From JANXZS01 sp963797255 (lineage in GTDB: Bacteria; Acidobacteriota; Terriglobia; Terriglobales; Acidobacteriaceae), in the NCBI GenBank assembly GCA_963797255.1, contig CAWCOV010000001.1, positions 186,001 through 250,000 on the forward strand: 64,000 bases of DNA, in the 5' to 3' direction. Below the pieces are notes generated by a model that searched no databases, was not told the DNA's origin, and saw nothing but the letters and a program-made list of their open reading frames with translations. How positions within the stretch are numbered: the stretch's first letter is position 1; each line of letters opens with the position of its first letter. Of this stretch, positions 18,651 to 27,520 are shown one piece after another. Position numbers and translations under genes: made by a program.

Positions 18651-18668
18651 TCGCTGCGGAGAACAATC

Positions 18669-20945
18669 GTGACTAAACGTGCATCGCTCCCTTACCACCT
18701 GAGCTTCAATTCCCAGCATTCGCCGATGGGCGCTTTCATGAGTTTTACCTGCGGCAACTTCGGAACCCGCGGTGGCATCGGCCTGCAAATCGGACAGCCC
18801 GGAGATCAGGATGTGTTTATTGGCTTCAAGGACGGCGATCGCTATTCCGATGCAACGTTAAAGTGTTTGCCTTTCTACACCGCTGCAGTCAATCGCTCCT
18901 CTGATGCTTTTCTGGTGGAGCAGGCTGGTCCAGCGGAGCAGAATGTCAAGCCAGACGCCGTGCCATTCAAGGATGACGAAATCTCGCGCTTCTATGGATG
19001 GGCCAGCGACCAATGGGTAGCCGAGGGACTGAGTTTTACGGTCTATTCTCCCTTTGGAGCGATCCCCGATCCCGATGCCGAAAGCGACCAAAGGATGCGC
19101 GAAGGTCTGCTGCCCGCTGTAACCGCCCGCCTCGAGTTCGATAACACCTCCGGCACCGCCACTCGAACCGCGATGTTTGCACTGAATCATGCGCGACCCG
19201 GCAGTCGGATTCTGGAGGAGGATCTGGGTCAAGGCCGATTGGCTTTTGCCTTCCGCCGAGAGGCTGGTGCTGCCGCCGAGCTGTTCGATTTCACATCCTC
19301 GGAGGAAGGAGTAAAAATCGATGCCGCCCCCTTCATCTTTATGCGTTGGTCGGCCAGCGACGGCGTGCGTGAACGGCACAATCCGGTTCATCTGCTGGGT
19401 TCCTGTCCCGGGTTTGGATTCGAGGTTCCGGCCGGCAAAAAGTATGGGATCACAATCGCGCTCGGCTCTTATCTGGAGGGTGTCCAGACCAACGGACTCG
19501 ATGGCCGATATCTCTATACGCGCTATTTCAAAAGTCTCGCGGATGTGCTCAAGACCGCGCTCGACAGCGCAAGCGTGACCGTGGCGTCGGCGCAAGCGCT
19601 CGACAGCAAATTGGACGCCGCCGCCATCTCAGACGATCAGCGATTCCTGATCTCACACGCCACGCATAGCTACTACGGAAGCACACAGTTGCTCGAGGTA
19701 GAAGGCCAGCCACTGTGGGTCGTCAACGAAGGTGAGTATTGCATGATGAATACGCTCGACTTGGCCGTCGATCACGTATTTTGGGAACTGGAGCACAATC
19801 CATGGCTGGTCCGCAACCTGCTAGACACGTTTGTTCGGCGCTACAGCTACACAGATGAAGTGAAGGTCTACAAATCAGAGTTCTCCCCTTCGGTCGACTC
19901 TGTGCAGTTGGATCCTTCTCAGACTCCGCCACCGCCCGACGAGGCGCAGCTCAAGCGCCCCTATGACATGAAGCCCGGAGGGCTGAGCTTCTGCCACGAC
20001 ATGGGTGCTCACAACAACTTTTCGCCACAGGGCCGTAGCAGCTACGAGTTGGCAAACCTCACCGGCTGCTTTAGCTATATGACGGTAGAGCAACTCTGCA
20101 ATTGGGTTCTTACTGCGGGATGCTACGTGGCCAAGACCCGCGATTTCGCATGGCTCAAGAGAAACAAGTCCGTGGTGGATGCCTGCCTGGCTAGTATGAT
20201 CAACCGCAGCGGCGACGTTGGATTCGCGCAGTTCGACAGCACCCGGTGCGCGGGTGGTCAGGAGATCACGACCTACGACTCGCTCGACCATTCGCTGGCG
20301 CAGACCCGCAACAACATCTACATCGCCGTGAAGAGCTGGGCAACCTACGTATCTCTGGGGCTCATGTTCCGCGAACTAGATGATGCGGCAAGTAAGGCTC
20401 ACTGTAGTGAACTCGCCGCCAAGGTTGCCGCTGTCGTATGCACCCAAGCCCAGGATGGAGTTTTGCCGGCTATATTCGAAAAATCTAACCCCGGCTACTC
20501 TTCGCGCATTCTGCCTGCGATCGAAGGCTGCGTGTATCCGCTGTACTTCGTCAAGACTGGCTTTGCTCGCTGTACTCCTGAACAGATCTACGGGACGGAG
20601 CCGGAACAGCAAATGTTCGAAGTCCTAAAAGAGCACACGCGCAATCTGCTGCTCGACCCCAAACGGCGCAATCTTTTTGCGGACGGGGGAATTAAGCTCT
20701 CCTCAACGAGCAATAACTCGTGGATGAGCAAGATCGCCATCTTCATGCATGTCAGCCGCAAGGTTTTTGATTTGGACGCCGATCCTAAGATCGCCGAAAT
20801 CTTCAGCCAGGCGGATGCTGCTCACGTGAAGTGGCAAACCGAAGGCAGTTCGTACTGGGCCTGCTGTGACCAGATCGTTTCAGGAGAAGGCAAGGCAAGC
20901 CGCTACTATCCGCGGATCATCACGAGTGCGCTCTGGATCGATTAA
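18669..20945 (+). CDS. GH52 beta-xylosidase
   Basis: 758 residues from a GTG with GGAGAA upstream. It aligns throughout with Geobacillus XynB2-type GH52 enzymes: FNSQHSPMGAFMSFTCG at the start, LWVVNEGEYCMMNTLDL (Glu354/Glu356, containing the nucleophile), GLSFCHDMGAHNNFS, CAGGQEITTYDSLDHSLAQ (Asp537/Asp540, containing the acid/base), ISSTSNNSW in the form LSSTSNNSW, and RYYPRIITSALW at the end. GH52 is a small retaining family acting on beta-1,4-xylosides. No signal peptide is present, so it should act in the cytoplasm on xylosides imported by the divergent symporter at 16949-18307. The family assignment is very secure. Confidence 0.93.
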   Translation: MTKRASLPYHLSFNSQHSPMGAFMSFTCGNFGTRGGIGLQIGQPGDQDVFIGFKDGDRYSDATLKCLPFYTAAVNRSSDAFLVEQAGPAEQNVKPDAVPFKDDEISRFYGWASDQWVAEGLSFTVYSPFGAIPDPDAESDQRMREGLLPAVTARLEFDNTSGTATRTAMFALNHARPGSRILEEDLGQGRLAFAFRREAGAAAELFDFTSSEEGVKIDAAPFIFMRWSASDGVRERHNPVHLLGSCPGFGFEVPAGKKYGITIALGSYLEGVQTNGLDGRYLYTRYFKSLADVLKTALDSASVTVASAQALDSKLDAAAISDDQRFLISHATHSYYGSTQLLEVEGQPLWVVNEGEYCMMNTLDLAVDHVFWELEHNPWLVRNLLDTFVRRYSYTDEVKVYKSEFSPSVDSVQLDPSQTPPPPDEAQLKRPYDMKPGGLSFCHDMGAHNNFSPQGRSSYELANLTGCFSYMTVEQLCNWVLTAGCYVAKTRDFAWLKRNKSVVDACLASMINRSGDVGFAQFDSTRCAGGQEITTYDSLDHSLAQTRNNIYIAVKSWATYVSLGLMFRELDDAASKAHCSELAAKVAAVVCTQAQDGVLPAIFEKSNPGYSSRILPAIEGCVYPLYFVKTGFARCTPEQIYGTEPEQQMFEVLKEHTRNLLLDPKRRNLFADGGIKLSSTSNNSWMSKIAIFMHVSRKVFDLDADPKIAEIFSQADAAHVKWQTEGSSYWACCDQIVSGEGKASRYYPRIITSALWID

Positions 20946-21093
20946 GGAAGAATGCGCCGTCAGAGCCGCGACTCATCACGAAAAGTCGATGATCCTGGCA
21001 ACACGCAGGACAGGAGGCGCGCTTGAGCCTCGCATCTCCGCGCAGTCGGCGGTGAATTCAAGGTCTACGGCGATGCAGTCGACAGTTTGATTC

Positions 21094-22023
21094 TTACGAT
21101 GATTGCGGTCCCATTTCAACCTTGAGCAGGAACTGATATGCCTGGCGCACGACCCCCAGTTCATCTCCGCTTGCTGTCCCATCTTGCTCGATGAAGATCT
21201 CCTTCACTCCAGCCTTATTCAGCGCATTGAGTAGCTTCTTCCAATCTGTAGTTCCCTGGCCGAACGGAACATACTTTGGAAAATTGCCAGTGATGGTGGG
21301 CTTAAAGGGTGTGGCCCATTCCTTCACATGGGCGAGTTCGAATCGATGCGGGTATTTTTTAAAATAAGGATATGGGTCGCCACCACCGGCAATGAAATTG
21401 CCGACGTCGAATTCGACGCCCACCACCGCCGGATCCGTGAGGCGCAGCAGTTCATCGAACGCGACGATGTCGCCGTACTTCTGCGCTTCGATGTTGTGGT
21501 TGTGATACGCAAACCGCATTCCTGCTTCGCGCACACGTGCGCCGATTGCATTGAATCGCTCCGCGCTCCATCGCCAATCCTCAAGCTCGATGTGGTCGAA
21601 TGGATTGCCTGCCTTGTCCTTGCTGGCGCCCGGCGAACTCGCGGGTTTGATCGATGGCACGGCGGCGATCATATACGGCATTTCGATTTCGTGGCAGAAG
21701 TCGATCATGCGTCGGACTTCGTCGTCGGACATGTTCGCCAGCAGACAATGCGCACCGCCTGCCGTGAGGCCGGCGTTCGACAGGCTCGTTCGAACCTCTT
21801 TCGCCGTCCGGCCATAAAAGCCCGCGAATTCAACATTTCTGATGCCCAACGCCGCGACGCTGGTCAGTGTGCCGTCGAAATCTTTGGCTAGCAAATCGCG
21901 AAGAACATAAAGTTGAACGCCGAGTCTAATCGGGCTTTCGGGCAACGCCCTGGAGAATCGAGCCGATGCCACGGCGAACGCTCCCAATGCGCCCGTTGCA
22001 AGGAAATCGCGTCGCGATATCAT
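21094..22023 (-). CDS. TAT-exported sugar phosphate isomerase/epimerase-like TIM-barrel protein
   Basis: 309 residues. The N-terminus ISRRDFLATGALGAFAVAS is a twin-arginine signal. The rest is an AP-endonuclease-2/xylose-isomerase-like TIM barrel: RLGVQLYVLRDLL, GIRNVEFAGFYG, HCLLANMSDDEVRRMIDFC, RFAYHNHNIEAQK (metal-binding His and Glu), VGVEFDVGNF and FELAHVKEWATPF, ending with EIFIEQDGTA. The conserved His and Glu residues suggest a divalent metal site. Family members isomerise or epimerise sugars; the periplasmic location implies free sugars or their lactones. It ends about 150 bases from the GH52 stop on the opposite strand, so its link to xylose use is only positional. Confidence 0.78.
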   Translation of the reverse strand: MISRRDFLATGALGAFAVASARFSRALPESPIRLGVQLYVLRDLLAKDFDGTLTSVAALGIRNVEFAGFYGRTAKEVRTSLSNAGLTAGGAHCLLANMSDDEVRRMIDFCHEIEMPYMIAAVPSIKPASSPGASKDKAGNPFDHIELEDWRWSAERFNAIGARVREAGMRFAYHNHNIEAQKYGDIVAFDELLRLTDPAVVGVEFDVGNFIAGGGDPYPYFKKYPHRFELAHVKEWATPFKPTITGNFPKYVPFGQGTTDWKKLLNALNKAGVKEIFIEQDGTASGDELGVVRQAYQFLLKVEMGPQSS

Positions 22024-22171
22024 TGTCCCTCCCTAAATCGAAGCACTCCCGGATGATATCGGAGTGCGTTGCAAATTCATCGGGTGCAGCCGAGCGTCAT
22101 CTCCACTCCACGTACAAGCCTGCGATTGCACCAGATCGGAAAACTTCGGCGAAAGAAACGTAGGTGGCATG

Positions 22172-23257
22172 TTAAGGCACCACAGCCAAGAACAGGAAGG
22201 CTGCCAGAATCACCAGATGCACGATTCCTTGCAGGACCGAGGTCCGTCCCGTTCCCAGCGTGATCACACTTACCAGCAGCGTCAGGTACAAGAGCACCAT
22301 GTCTTTCGGTGTCAGGCCGAGCGACAACGGTAAATGCAACATAATGGACACTACGGCGACGGCTGGAATCGTCAGTCCGATACTGGCCAAAGCCGAACCC
22401 AAAGCGAGATTCAGGCTCGTTTGGAAGCGGTTCTGTCGCGCTGCTCGCACCGCCGCCAGTCCTTCCGGCAGCAGTACTAGTCCCGCGATCACGATGCCTA
22501 CGACCGCTCGGGGTACTCCCGCAGCCTCGATGCCTTTTTCAATGGTCGGCGTCAGCAGCTTTGCCAACGCAACCACTGCTACGAGGGACAATAGCAACAA
22601 GCCGGAACTCAATGCCGTAGTTTTTGTTGAGGGAGGCGCGGCGTGAATCTCTTCGGGGCCGCCCTCGGGCAGAAAGTAGTCGCGATGACGAACGGTCTGC
22701 ACAAAAATGAACGCGGAGTACAGAACCAGCGAGGCGGCACCCGCGAACAACAGTTGTGCAGGATTAAATACGGGGCCGGGTTTACTGGTGGTGAAATTAG
22801 GCAGCACCATGGTGAGCGTGGTTAACGACGCCAATACTGCGAGTGCTGCGCTGGCTCCGCGTAACTGAAAGCCTTGCTCGAAGTGCGTTACACCACCGAC
22901 GAGCAAGCAGAGGCCGACGATGCCATTGCAGACAATCATTACCGCCGCAAACACCGTGTCGCGTGGCAAGCCGACGCTCTCCGTGCCACCACTGAACAAG
23001 GCGGAAACAATGAGCGCAACCTCAATCACCGTAACGGCAACCGCCAGGACGATCGTACCCATGGGCTCGCCGACTTTATGCGCCACGATTTCCGCGTGGT
23101 ACACCGCCGCGAAGACGGTCGCCATCAGCACAACTCCCGCGATCACGCTGAGCACCGGTGCGGTGCCGATGAAAAGTTTTACGCCAAGAATGGCGAACGC
23201 GAGCACTGGCCACGTCCACGACCACCACGGAAGCCGCCCGCTTAATTGACCTGCCAT
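22172..23257 (-). CDS. chaA: ChaA-like Ca2+(Na+)/H+ antiporter
   Basis: 361 residues with about eleven membrane helices. The two CaCA-type alpha repeats are clear: VGEPMGTIVLAVAVTVIEVA in the first half and LNLALGSALASIGLTIPAVA in the second, each carrying the acidic or polar residues used for cation binding. The pattern and length match E. coli ChaA (366 residues). It should sit in the inner membrane and expel Ca2+, Na+ or K+ against protons, mainly at alkaline pH or high salt. The gene stands alone between the sugar isomerase and a plus-strand methyltransferase. Confidence 0.85.
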   Translation of the reverse strand: MAGQLSGRLPWWSWTWPVLAFAILGVKLFIGTAPVLSVIAGVVLMATVFAAVYHAEIVAHKVGEPMGTIVLAVAVTVIEVALIVSALFSGGTESVGLPRDTVFAAVMIVCNGIVGLCLLVGGVTHFEQGFQLRGASAALAVLASLTTLTMVLPNFTTSKPGPVFNPAQLLFAGAASLVLYSAFIFVQTVRHRDYFLPEGGPEEIHAAPPSTKTTALSSGLLLLSLVAVVALAKLLTPTIEKGIEAAGVPRAVVGIVIAGLVLLPEGLAAVRAARQNRFQTSLNLALGSALASIGLTIPAVAVVSIMLHLPLSLGLTPKDMVLLYLTLLVSVITLGTGRTSVLQGIVHLVILAAFLFLAVVP

Positions 23258-23381
23258 GCCCCTCCTGATGCTATTTCCTGCGTGCGCATCAGCCTATCAT
23301 GCCTTCGCCCTGGGAGCAGCAGTTTGCGCTTCGTGCACGAATTAGAATGGTTTGACGTTCGGAGTTCAGAGAGGAACGTGG

Positions 23382-24095
23382 ATGGTAAAGAATCCAACGA
23401 TCGCAACTTTGGGGCTAGCGCTTCTGCTGTGTTTCGGAAGTTCATTTGCCTTAGGGAATGCAGGGGCACGAACAAGCGGGCAGGCGGCCGCACAAACAGC
23501 TGCGCCCATCGAGAAGCAGGCTGAGAGGCCAACAAGCACCCCATATACGGGCGACCTCTCGATTTTTGAATACCCCGACAGGGATAAGAAGTTGCAGGTG
23601 GATCGGGTGATGGATCTGCTTGGAATGGCGCCAGGAAAAGTAGTGGCCGACATCGGTGCAGGCTCAGGATGGTTCACTGTGCGGGCTGCAGCACGTGTCG
23701 CACCCAGCGGCACGGTGTTCGCCGAAGATATCAATCAAGAGGCAGTCGACTACATCGCCGCGCGGGCATCCAGGGACAAATTGGAAAATGTGAGGCCAAT
23801 GCTGGGATCAGTAGATGATCCAAAACTCCCGGCAAATAGCGTAGATGCCGTTCTGATCCTTAAGACGTATCACGAATTTGAGCATCCGATCCCGCTAATG
23901 GAGAAACTAAAACTCTCTTTACGGCCCGGTGCAAAGATTGGCATTATCGACCGCAATGGCAATGGAGCCGACCATGGGATCATGCCGGATGTTGTAGAAC
24001 GCGAGATGGCGAGTGCAGGATTCAAGCGCGTCGGCAAATATGACTTCACCAAAAGTGATGGGCAGGACTACTTCCTGATCTTTATTGCAAAGTGA
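23382..24095 (+). CDS. Exported class I SAM-dependent methyltransferase-like protein
   Basis: 237 residues from the ATG at 23382, chosen over 23352 because GAGG lies upstream and a signal peptide starts there (MVKNPTIATLGLALLLCFGS). An Ala/Gln-rich linker follows, then a methyltransferase fold: VVADIGAGSGWFTVRAA (motif I), VFAEDINQEAVDYI (motif II), NSVDAVLILKTYHEFEHP (motif IV) and RPGAKIGIIDRNG. SAM is normally absent outside the cytoplasm, so a secreted SAM enzyme is odd. It may be membrane-tethered with a cytoplasmic domain, or may have another role. Similar signal-bearing methyltransferases do occur in acidobacteria and related phyla. Substrate unknown. Confidence 0.7.
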   Translation: MVKNPTIATLGLALLLCFGSSFALGNAGARTSGQAAAQTAAPIEKQAERPTSTPYTGDLSIFEYPDRDKKLQVDRVMDLLGMAPGKVVADIGAGSGWFTVRAAARVAPSGTVFAEDINQEAVDYIAARASRDKLENVRPMLGSVDDPKLPANSVDAVLILKTYHEFEHPIPLMEKLKLSLRPGAKIGIIDRNGNGADHGIMPDVVEREMASAGFKRVGKYDFTKSDGQDYFLIFIAK

Positions 24096-24201
24096 AGTTT
24101 TCGAAATATCCTCCCTTGGTGTAAGTATCGAAAATGTGCCGGAGAAAGTCCGTACACCTCTCGATAATCCCAAACGAGCAAGACGGAGAGGAATCGATAA
24201 G

Positions 24202-24984
24202 CTATCGCTTATGCGGCTTCTTTCCCCAAGATGCGACAAAAGTGATGGCACTTGTCCAAAGACGGGGATCGGCGTAGAGGCGATTGAACCGGGTGACCAT
24301 GGGACGAGTCATGTGGCCGGATTCAAGTAGCTGAGGTCGTAACTCCTTGATGGTTTCTAGCCAATACTTCGCCCAGAAAGACTTACCGGCGTAGAGGGCG
24401 GTCGTGCCTTCGGCTTCCACGCAGTCGAGGCCGGCTGCGGCGAGCAGGCCAGGCATGGTGCGACCGATGAAGTAGTTGATCCCGACGGATTGCGACCATT
24501 GCAGCCATGCCTCCCAGAAGTCGCGGAGCGATTCAGGCGTAACCGCTGTTGCGGGTAGGAAGTCGGGCTCAATGCATAGCATGACGCCGCCACGCTTGAG
24601 GGCCTGCGTCATGTGTGCGATAGCCGTCTTCGGTGATGCAATGTGATGCAGGATGGCACGGGCGGTTACGAGGTCATATTCGCCCGGTTCGGGTTTTTCT
24701 TTGAGGATGTCGAGATGGCGCACTTCAAGATTGGGTTGGCGCAGATGCTTGACGTATTGGAGATCGAGGTCGGTTGCGATCACGTGGCCGGTCGGTCCGA
24801 CTTTGCCGGCCATCCACTGCGAGATGGACCCATTGCCGCAGCCGACTTCGAGACATCTCCATCCCGGACGGAGGCCTAGGTTCTCAAGCAAACTGCGGTG
24901 CAGCGGATCGAGAAGTTTCGACATCAAGTCGAGACGTTCGCGCTCACCTTTGAGAGTGTGAGGGAGAATGTAGCCGCTCTTCAT
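24202..24984 (-). CDS. Class I SAM-dependent methyltransferase
   Basis: 260 residues, cytoplasmic. CLEVGCGNGSISQWMA is motif I, HVIATDLDLQYVKHL motif II, EYDLVTARAILHHIASP motif IV and RGGVMLCIEPDFLPA motif V. The long C-terminal part (residues 130-255) holds a predicted helical cap with many tryptophans, as in small-molecule methyltransferases of the UbiE/Methyltransf_25 group. The start has AGGATG about six bases upstream. It is convergent with the exported methyltransferase at 23382, and the two proteins are not close relatives. No operon partner is visible. Confidence 0.78.
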   Translation of the reverse strand: MKSGYILPHTLKGERERLDLMSKLLDPLHRSLLENLGLRPGWRCLEVGCGNGSISQWMAGKVGPTGHVIATDLDLQYVKHLRQPNLEVRHLDILKEKPEPGEYDLVTARAILHHIASPKTAIAHMTQALKRGGVMLCIEPDFLPATAVTPESLRDFWEAWLQWSQSVGINYFIGRTMPGLLAAAGLDCVEAEGTTALYAGKSFWAKYWLETIKELRPQLLESGHMTRPMVTRFNRLYADPRLWTSAITFVASWGKKPHKR

Positions 24985-25349
24985 TTCGCATCCTTAGGTT
25001 GTCGTTTGCCGTTCATATTCAAAAAGAACTACGACTCAGCCGATCGCCAACGTCGACGAACGCTTATTAGCTTATGACACTCCAGCAACAGCAGCAGTCC
25101 TTCGCGGTTAGCAGACCCGGAAGAGGGTTCACGAATCCCGCAGGAGAGCTAAAGTCCTCAGTCTGCCGTTGCCGTAGGACAATACAATATTCCCCGGAAG
25201 CGGGCTAATCTCCGTTAAGAAAGACACAGCCGTTCGAGGTTCGTGGCGGTATCTGCCATCCTGGCGAGGCTTGTCGTGAGCACCGCACTTCAGAACGCAG
25301 TTGCAATAAATATATATATCGTGGCACGATATATATGTGAGTTCCCAAA
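24985..25349. other. Intergenic region with the MarR-ClC control site
   Basis: 365 bases between divergent genes. The only strong structure is the 25-base palindrome at 25312-25336 just before the marR-type start. Short open frames crossing this region have no recognisable features. Confidence 0.5.
25312..25336. promoter_or_regulatory. Perfect 12-bp inverted repeat, probable operator of the MarR-ClC operon
   Basis: Arms ATATATATCGTG (25312-25323) and CACGATATATAT (25325-25336) are exact complements around a single G. The site ends 13 bases before the TTG start of the MarR-family gene. Such positioning fits autorepression by the encoded regulator, which would block transcription or early elongation. 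Length and symmetry are typical of MarR or PadR operators. Binding by this regulator is inferred from adjacency. Confidence 0.6.
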
Positions 25350-25793
25350 TTGTCACAGACGCTCCCGACCCTCTTACTTTTGGCACTTGCTGAATTTCGC
25401 TTCGCGTTGCGCAGCTTTTTACACTTCAGTGAATGCGCTGCGCAGGAAGCCGGATTGCACCCACAGCAACATCAACTTCTTCTGCAAGTCGCGGCTGCCC
25501 CTCGCGATACAGCAGTGACCATTGCGTATGCGGCCGAGCGGCTGGGGTTGAAGCACAATAGCGCCGTGGAACTCGTGGACCGGTCCGAGCGCGAAGGTCT
25601 CCTCGAACGAACTGCAGATACAGTGGACAAGCGCCGAACGATTTTGCGAGTCACTCGTAAAGGGAGGAATGTGCTGGGTCGGCTTACTGTGAGCCATGCG
25701 CGGGAGCTAAACGAGCTCGGGCCTCAGTTGGCGCAAGTCTTGAAACGCATAAGCATTCACCGGCCTGCCGGATCTAACGTGGAGGTCCAATGA
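25350..25793 (+). CDS. MarR-family transcriptional regulator
   Basis: 147 residues from a TTG start; an in-frame stop lies 12 bases upstream, so no longer start is possible. The core matches winged-helix MarR proteins: AEFRFALRSFLHFSECAAQE (dimer helix), QQHQLLLQVAA, helix-turn-helix TIAYAAERLGLKHNSAVELV, then the wing RTADTVDKRRTILRVTRKG with the Asp-x-Arg-Arg motif. Its stop overlaps the ClC start by four bases (ATGA), so the two are translationally coupled. The 25-base palindrome directly upstream is its likely operator. The ligand is unknown; control of a chloride or fluoride transporter suggests an ion- or pH-linked cue. Confidence 0.82.
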   Translation: MSQTLPTLLLLALAEFRFALRSFLHFSECAAQEAGLHPQQHQLLLQVAAAPRDTAVTIAYAAERLGLKHNSAVELVDRSEREGLLERTADTVDKRRTILRVTRKGRNVLGRLTVSHARELNELGPQLAQVLKRISIHRPAGSNVEVQ

Positions 25794-27430
25794 GGTCCAG
25801 GCCCTCCGCTCTGCGCGATTTCACCGTGGATCAACGCGTCTGGATGTTGTCTGCGGTCGCGCTCGGGATCGGCGCAGGTGCAGCAGTTTTGGCCGTGCTA
25901 TTGCTTCGAGCTATCGCTTTGGCTACAAATGCCTTCTACTACCACCGGCTGAGTTTGGCTGCGGTAGGGCCTGCTGGATCGCCGCTGCCACGATTGCTCA
26001 TGACGACAGTTCCGGTCGTTGGCGGACTTCTCGTAGGATTGATGGCGCATTTCGGGTCAGACAAGATTCGCGGACACGGAATTCCCGAGGCCATTGAGGC
26101 GATCCTTCTTCGTGGCGCGCGTGTAGATCCGAAAGTCGCTCTGCTTAAGCCGCTATCCGCGGCAATTGCAATCGGCTCGGGCGGACCATTCGGTGCAGAG
26201 GGGCCGATCATCATGACCGGCGGAGCATTCGGCTCGCTGGTTGCGCAGTGGCTCAAACTGACGGACGCAGAACGTACAACGCTGCTGGTGGCAGGTGCCG
26301 CCGCGGGGATGTCAGCAACATTTTCGGCCCCATTAGCAGCGATTCTTCTCGCTGTTGAGCTGCTGCTCTTCGAGTGGCGTCCGCGCTCCCTCGTGCCGGT
26401 GGCGGTTGCCAGCGTAGTAGCGGGAGCCCTGCGGATCAGTTGGCTTGGAGCGGGTCCGCTATTCCCGGTAGAGTTGCACTCGTCGATTCACCTGGATCAA
26501 ACGCTACTCGTGGCTGGTCCATTGGGAATTTCGGTTGGACTTGCTTCGGCGGGGTTGAGCAGGTTGATGTACGGATTCGAGGATGGTTTTGAGCATGTCT
26601 GCAGCCGACTTCGAATTCACTGGATGTGGTGGCCTGCGATTGGGGGAGTCGGAATCGGGTTTGGCGGATTCTTCTTTCCCCGTGGTTTGGGCGTTGGGTA
26701 CGACAACATCGCGGAATTATTACGCGGGAATGCTCCGGTGAATCTACTCGTGGGACTGCTGATCGCCAAGTCATTGATGTGGGCGTTCTCGCTGAGTTCG
26801 GGAACGTCCGGCGGTGTCCTGGCGCCACTATTAATGATTGGAGCGGCGATCGGCGAATCGCTGGCCAGGTTTGGCCATATGCCTGGCGAGACGCAAGCAC
26901 TATGGGCATTGATGGGGATGGGCGCGATGTTATCCGGTGCGCTTGGTGTGCCTATGACAGCGATTCTTTTTTCGCTTGAACTGACCCACGCATTAAATGC
27001 AACTCTGCCACTCATCTTTGTATGCATTGCGTCATATTTAGTGACGTCGCTGGTGATGCCGCGGTCGATCCTAACGGAGAAGCTAAGTCGCCGCGGCTAT
27101 CACTTGTCTCGTGAGTATGGCGTTGACCCGCTGGAAATGGTCAGTGTGGCAGAGGTGATGACCGAGCCGTCGATTACTGTCGACGCAAGCAAGGGAAGAG
27201 CTGCGCAAGCAGGATTGCCTGACGTCCTGGCATATTCGGACGAAACCTGCCGGGCCGTTGCCGAAGAAATGGCAACGACTGGGATCACCAGCATGCCTGT
27301 TGTTGATCGAAAGTCGGGACTTATTTGCGGTGAAATCAGCGCGCAGGAACTTTTGGTGGGACGGAGACGAGCCGTGGTACGAGAGTCTGAACGCAACAGC
27401 TCCTATCCGCTTGCGATACGGCAGAAATAG
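25790..27430 (+). CDS. ClC-family chloride channel or Cl-/H+ antiporter with C-terminal CBS region
   Basis: 546 residues. The three ion-path motifs of ClC proteins are present: GHGIPEA at 95-101 (usually GSGIP), GSGGPFGAEGPI ending at 140 with the gating Glu137, and GGVLAPLL at 341-348 (usually GIFAP). About 16 helices are expected up to residue 430. The C-terminal region carries a CBS-like segment (ITSMPVVDRKSGLICGEISA) usually involved in nucleotide-linked regulation. It sits in the inner membrane. It follows the MarR gene with a four-base overlap. Chloride/proton exchange is the default guess; a fluoride exporter cannot be excluded without the selectivity residues being modelled. Confidence 0.88.
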   Translation: MRSRPSALRDFTVDQRVWMLSAVALGIGAGAAVLAVLLLRAIALATNAFYYHRLSLAAVGPAGSPLPRLLMTTVPVVGGLLVGLMAHFGSDKIRGHGIPEAIEAILLRGARVDPKVALLKPLSAAIAIGSGGPFGAEGPIIMTGGAFGSLVAQWLKLTDAERTTLLVAGAAAGMSATFSAPLAAILLAVELLLFEWRPRSLVPVAVASVVAGALRISWLGAGPLFPVELHSSIHLDQTLLVAGPLGISVGLASAGLSRLMYGFEDGFEHVCSRLRIHWMWWPAIGGVGIGFGGFFFPRGLGVGYDNIAELLRGNAPVNLLVGLLIAKSLMWAFSLSSGTSGGVLAPLLMIGAAIGESLARFGHMPGETQALWALMGMGAMLSGALGVPMTAILFSLELTHALNATLPLIFVCIASYLVTSLVMPRSILTEKLSRRGYHLSREYGVDPLEMVSVAEVMTEPSITVDASKGRAAQAGLPDVLAYSDETCRAVAEEMATTGITSMPVVDRKSGLICGEISAQELLVGRRRAVVRESERNSSYPLAIRQK

Positions 27431-27461
27431 TCTGACCATGTTCTGTTTTCGTAGCAAGACA

Positions 27462-27499
27462 CGGCGTCTTTGGTGGTGAGAGTACGATCAAAGACGCCG
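27462..27499. terminator. Hairpin between convergent ClC and norZ genes
   Basis: CGGCGTCTTTG (27462-27472) and CAAAGACGCCG (27489-27499) form an 11-bp perfect stem with a 16-base loop. It sits midway in the 90-base gap between two convergent genes. No T run follows on either strand, so it may block read-through or stabilise 3' ends rather than act as a classic intrinsic terminator. Confidence 0.5.
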
Positions 27500-27520
27500 C
27501 ATGAAATGTTGCTAGATGGA

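Larger units (their letters stand above)
18308..18668. other. Divergent regulatory region between symporter and beta-xylosidase genes
   Basis: 361 bases between divergent start codons. It contains four TCGGAC/GTCCGA hexamers (18478-18551), a perfect CRP-like palindrome (18561-18574), and a perfect TATAAT at 18645-18650 in front of the GH52 start. No gene is seen. Confidence 0.5.
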
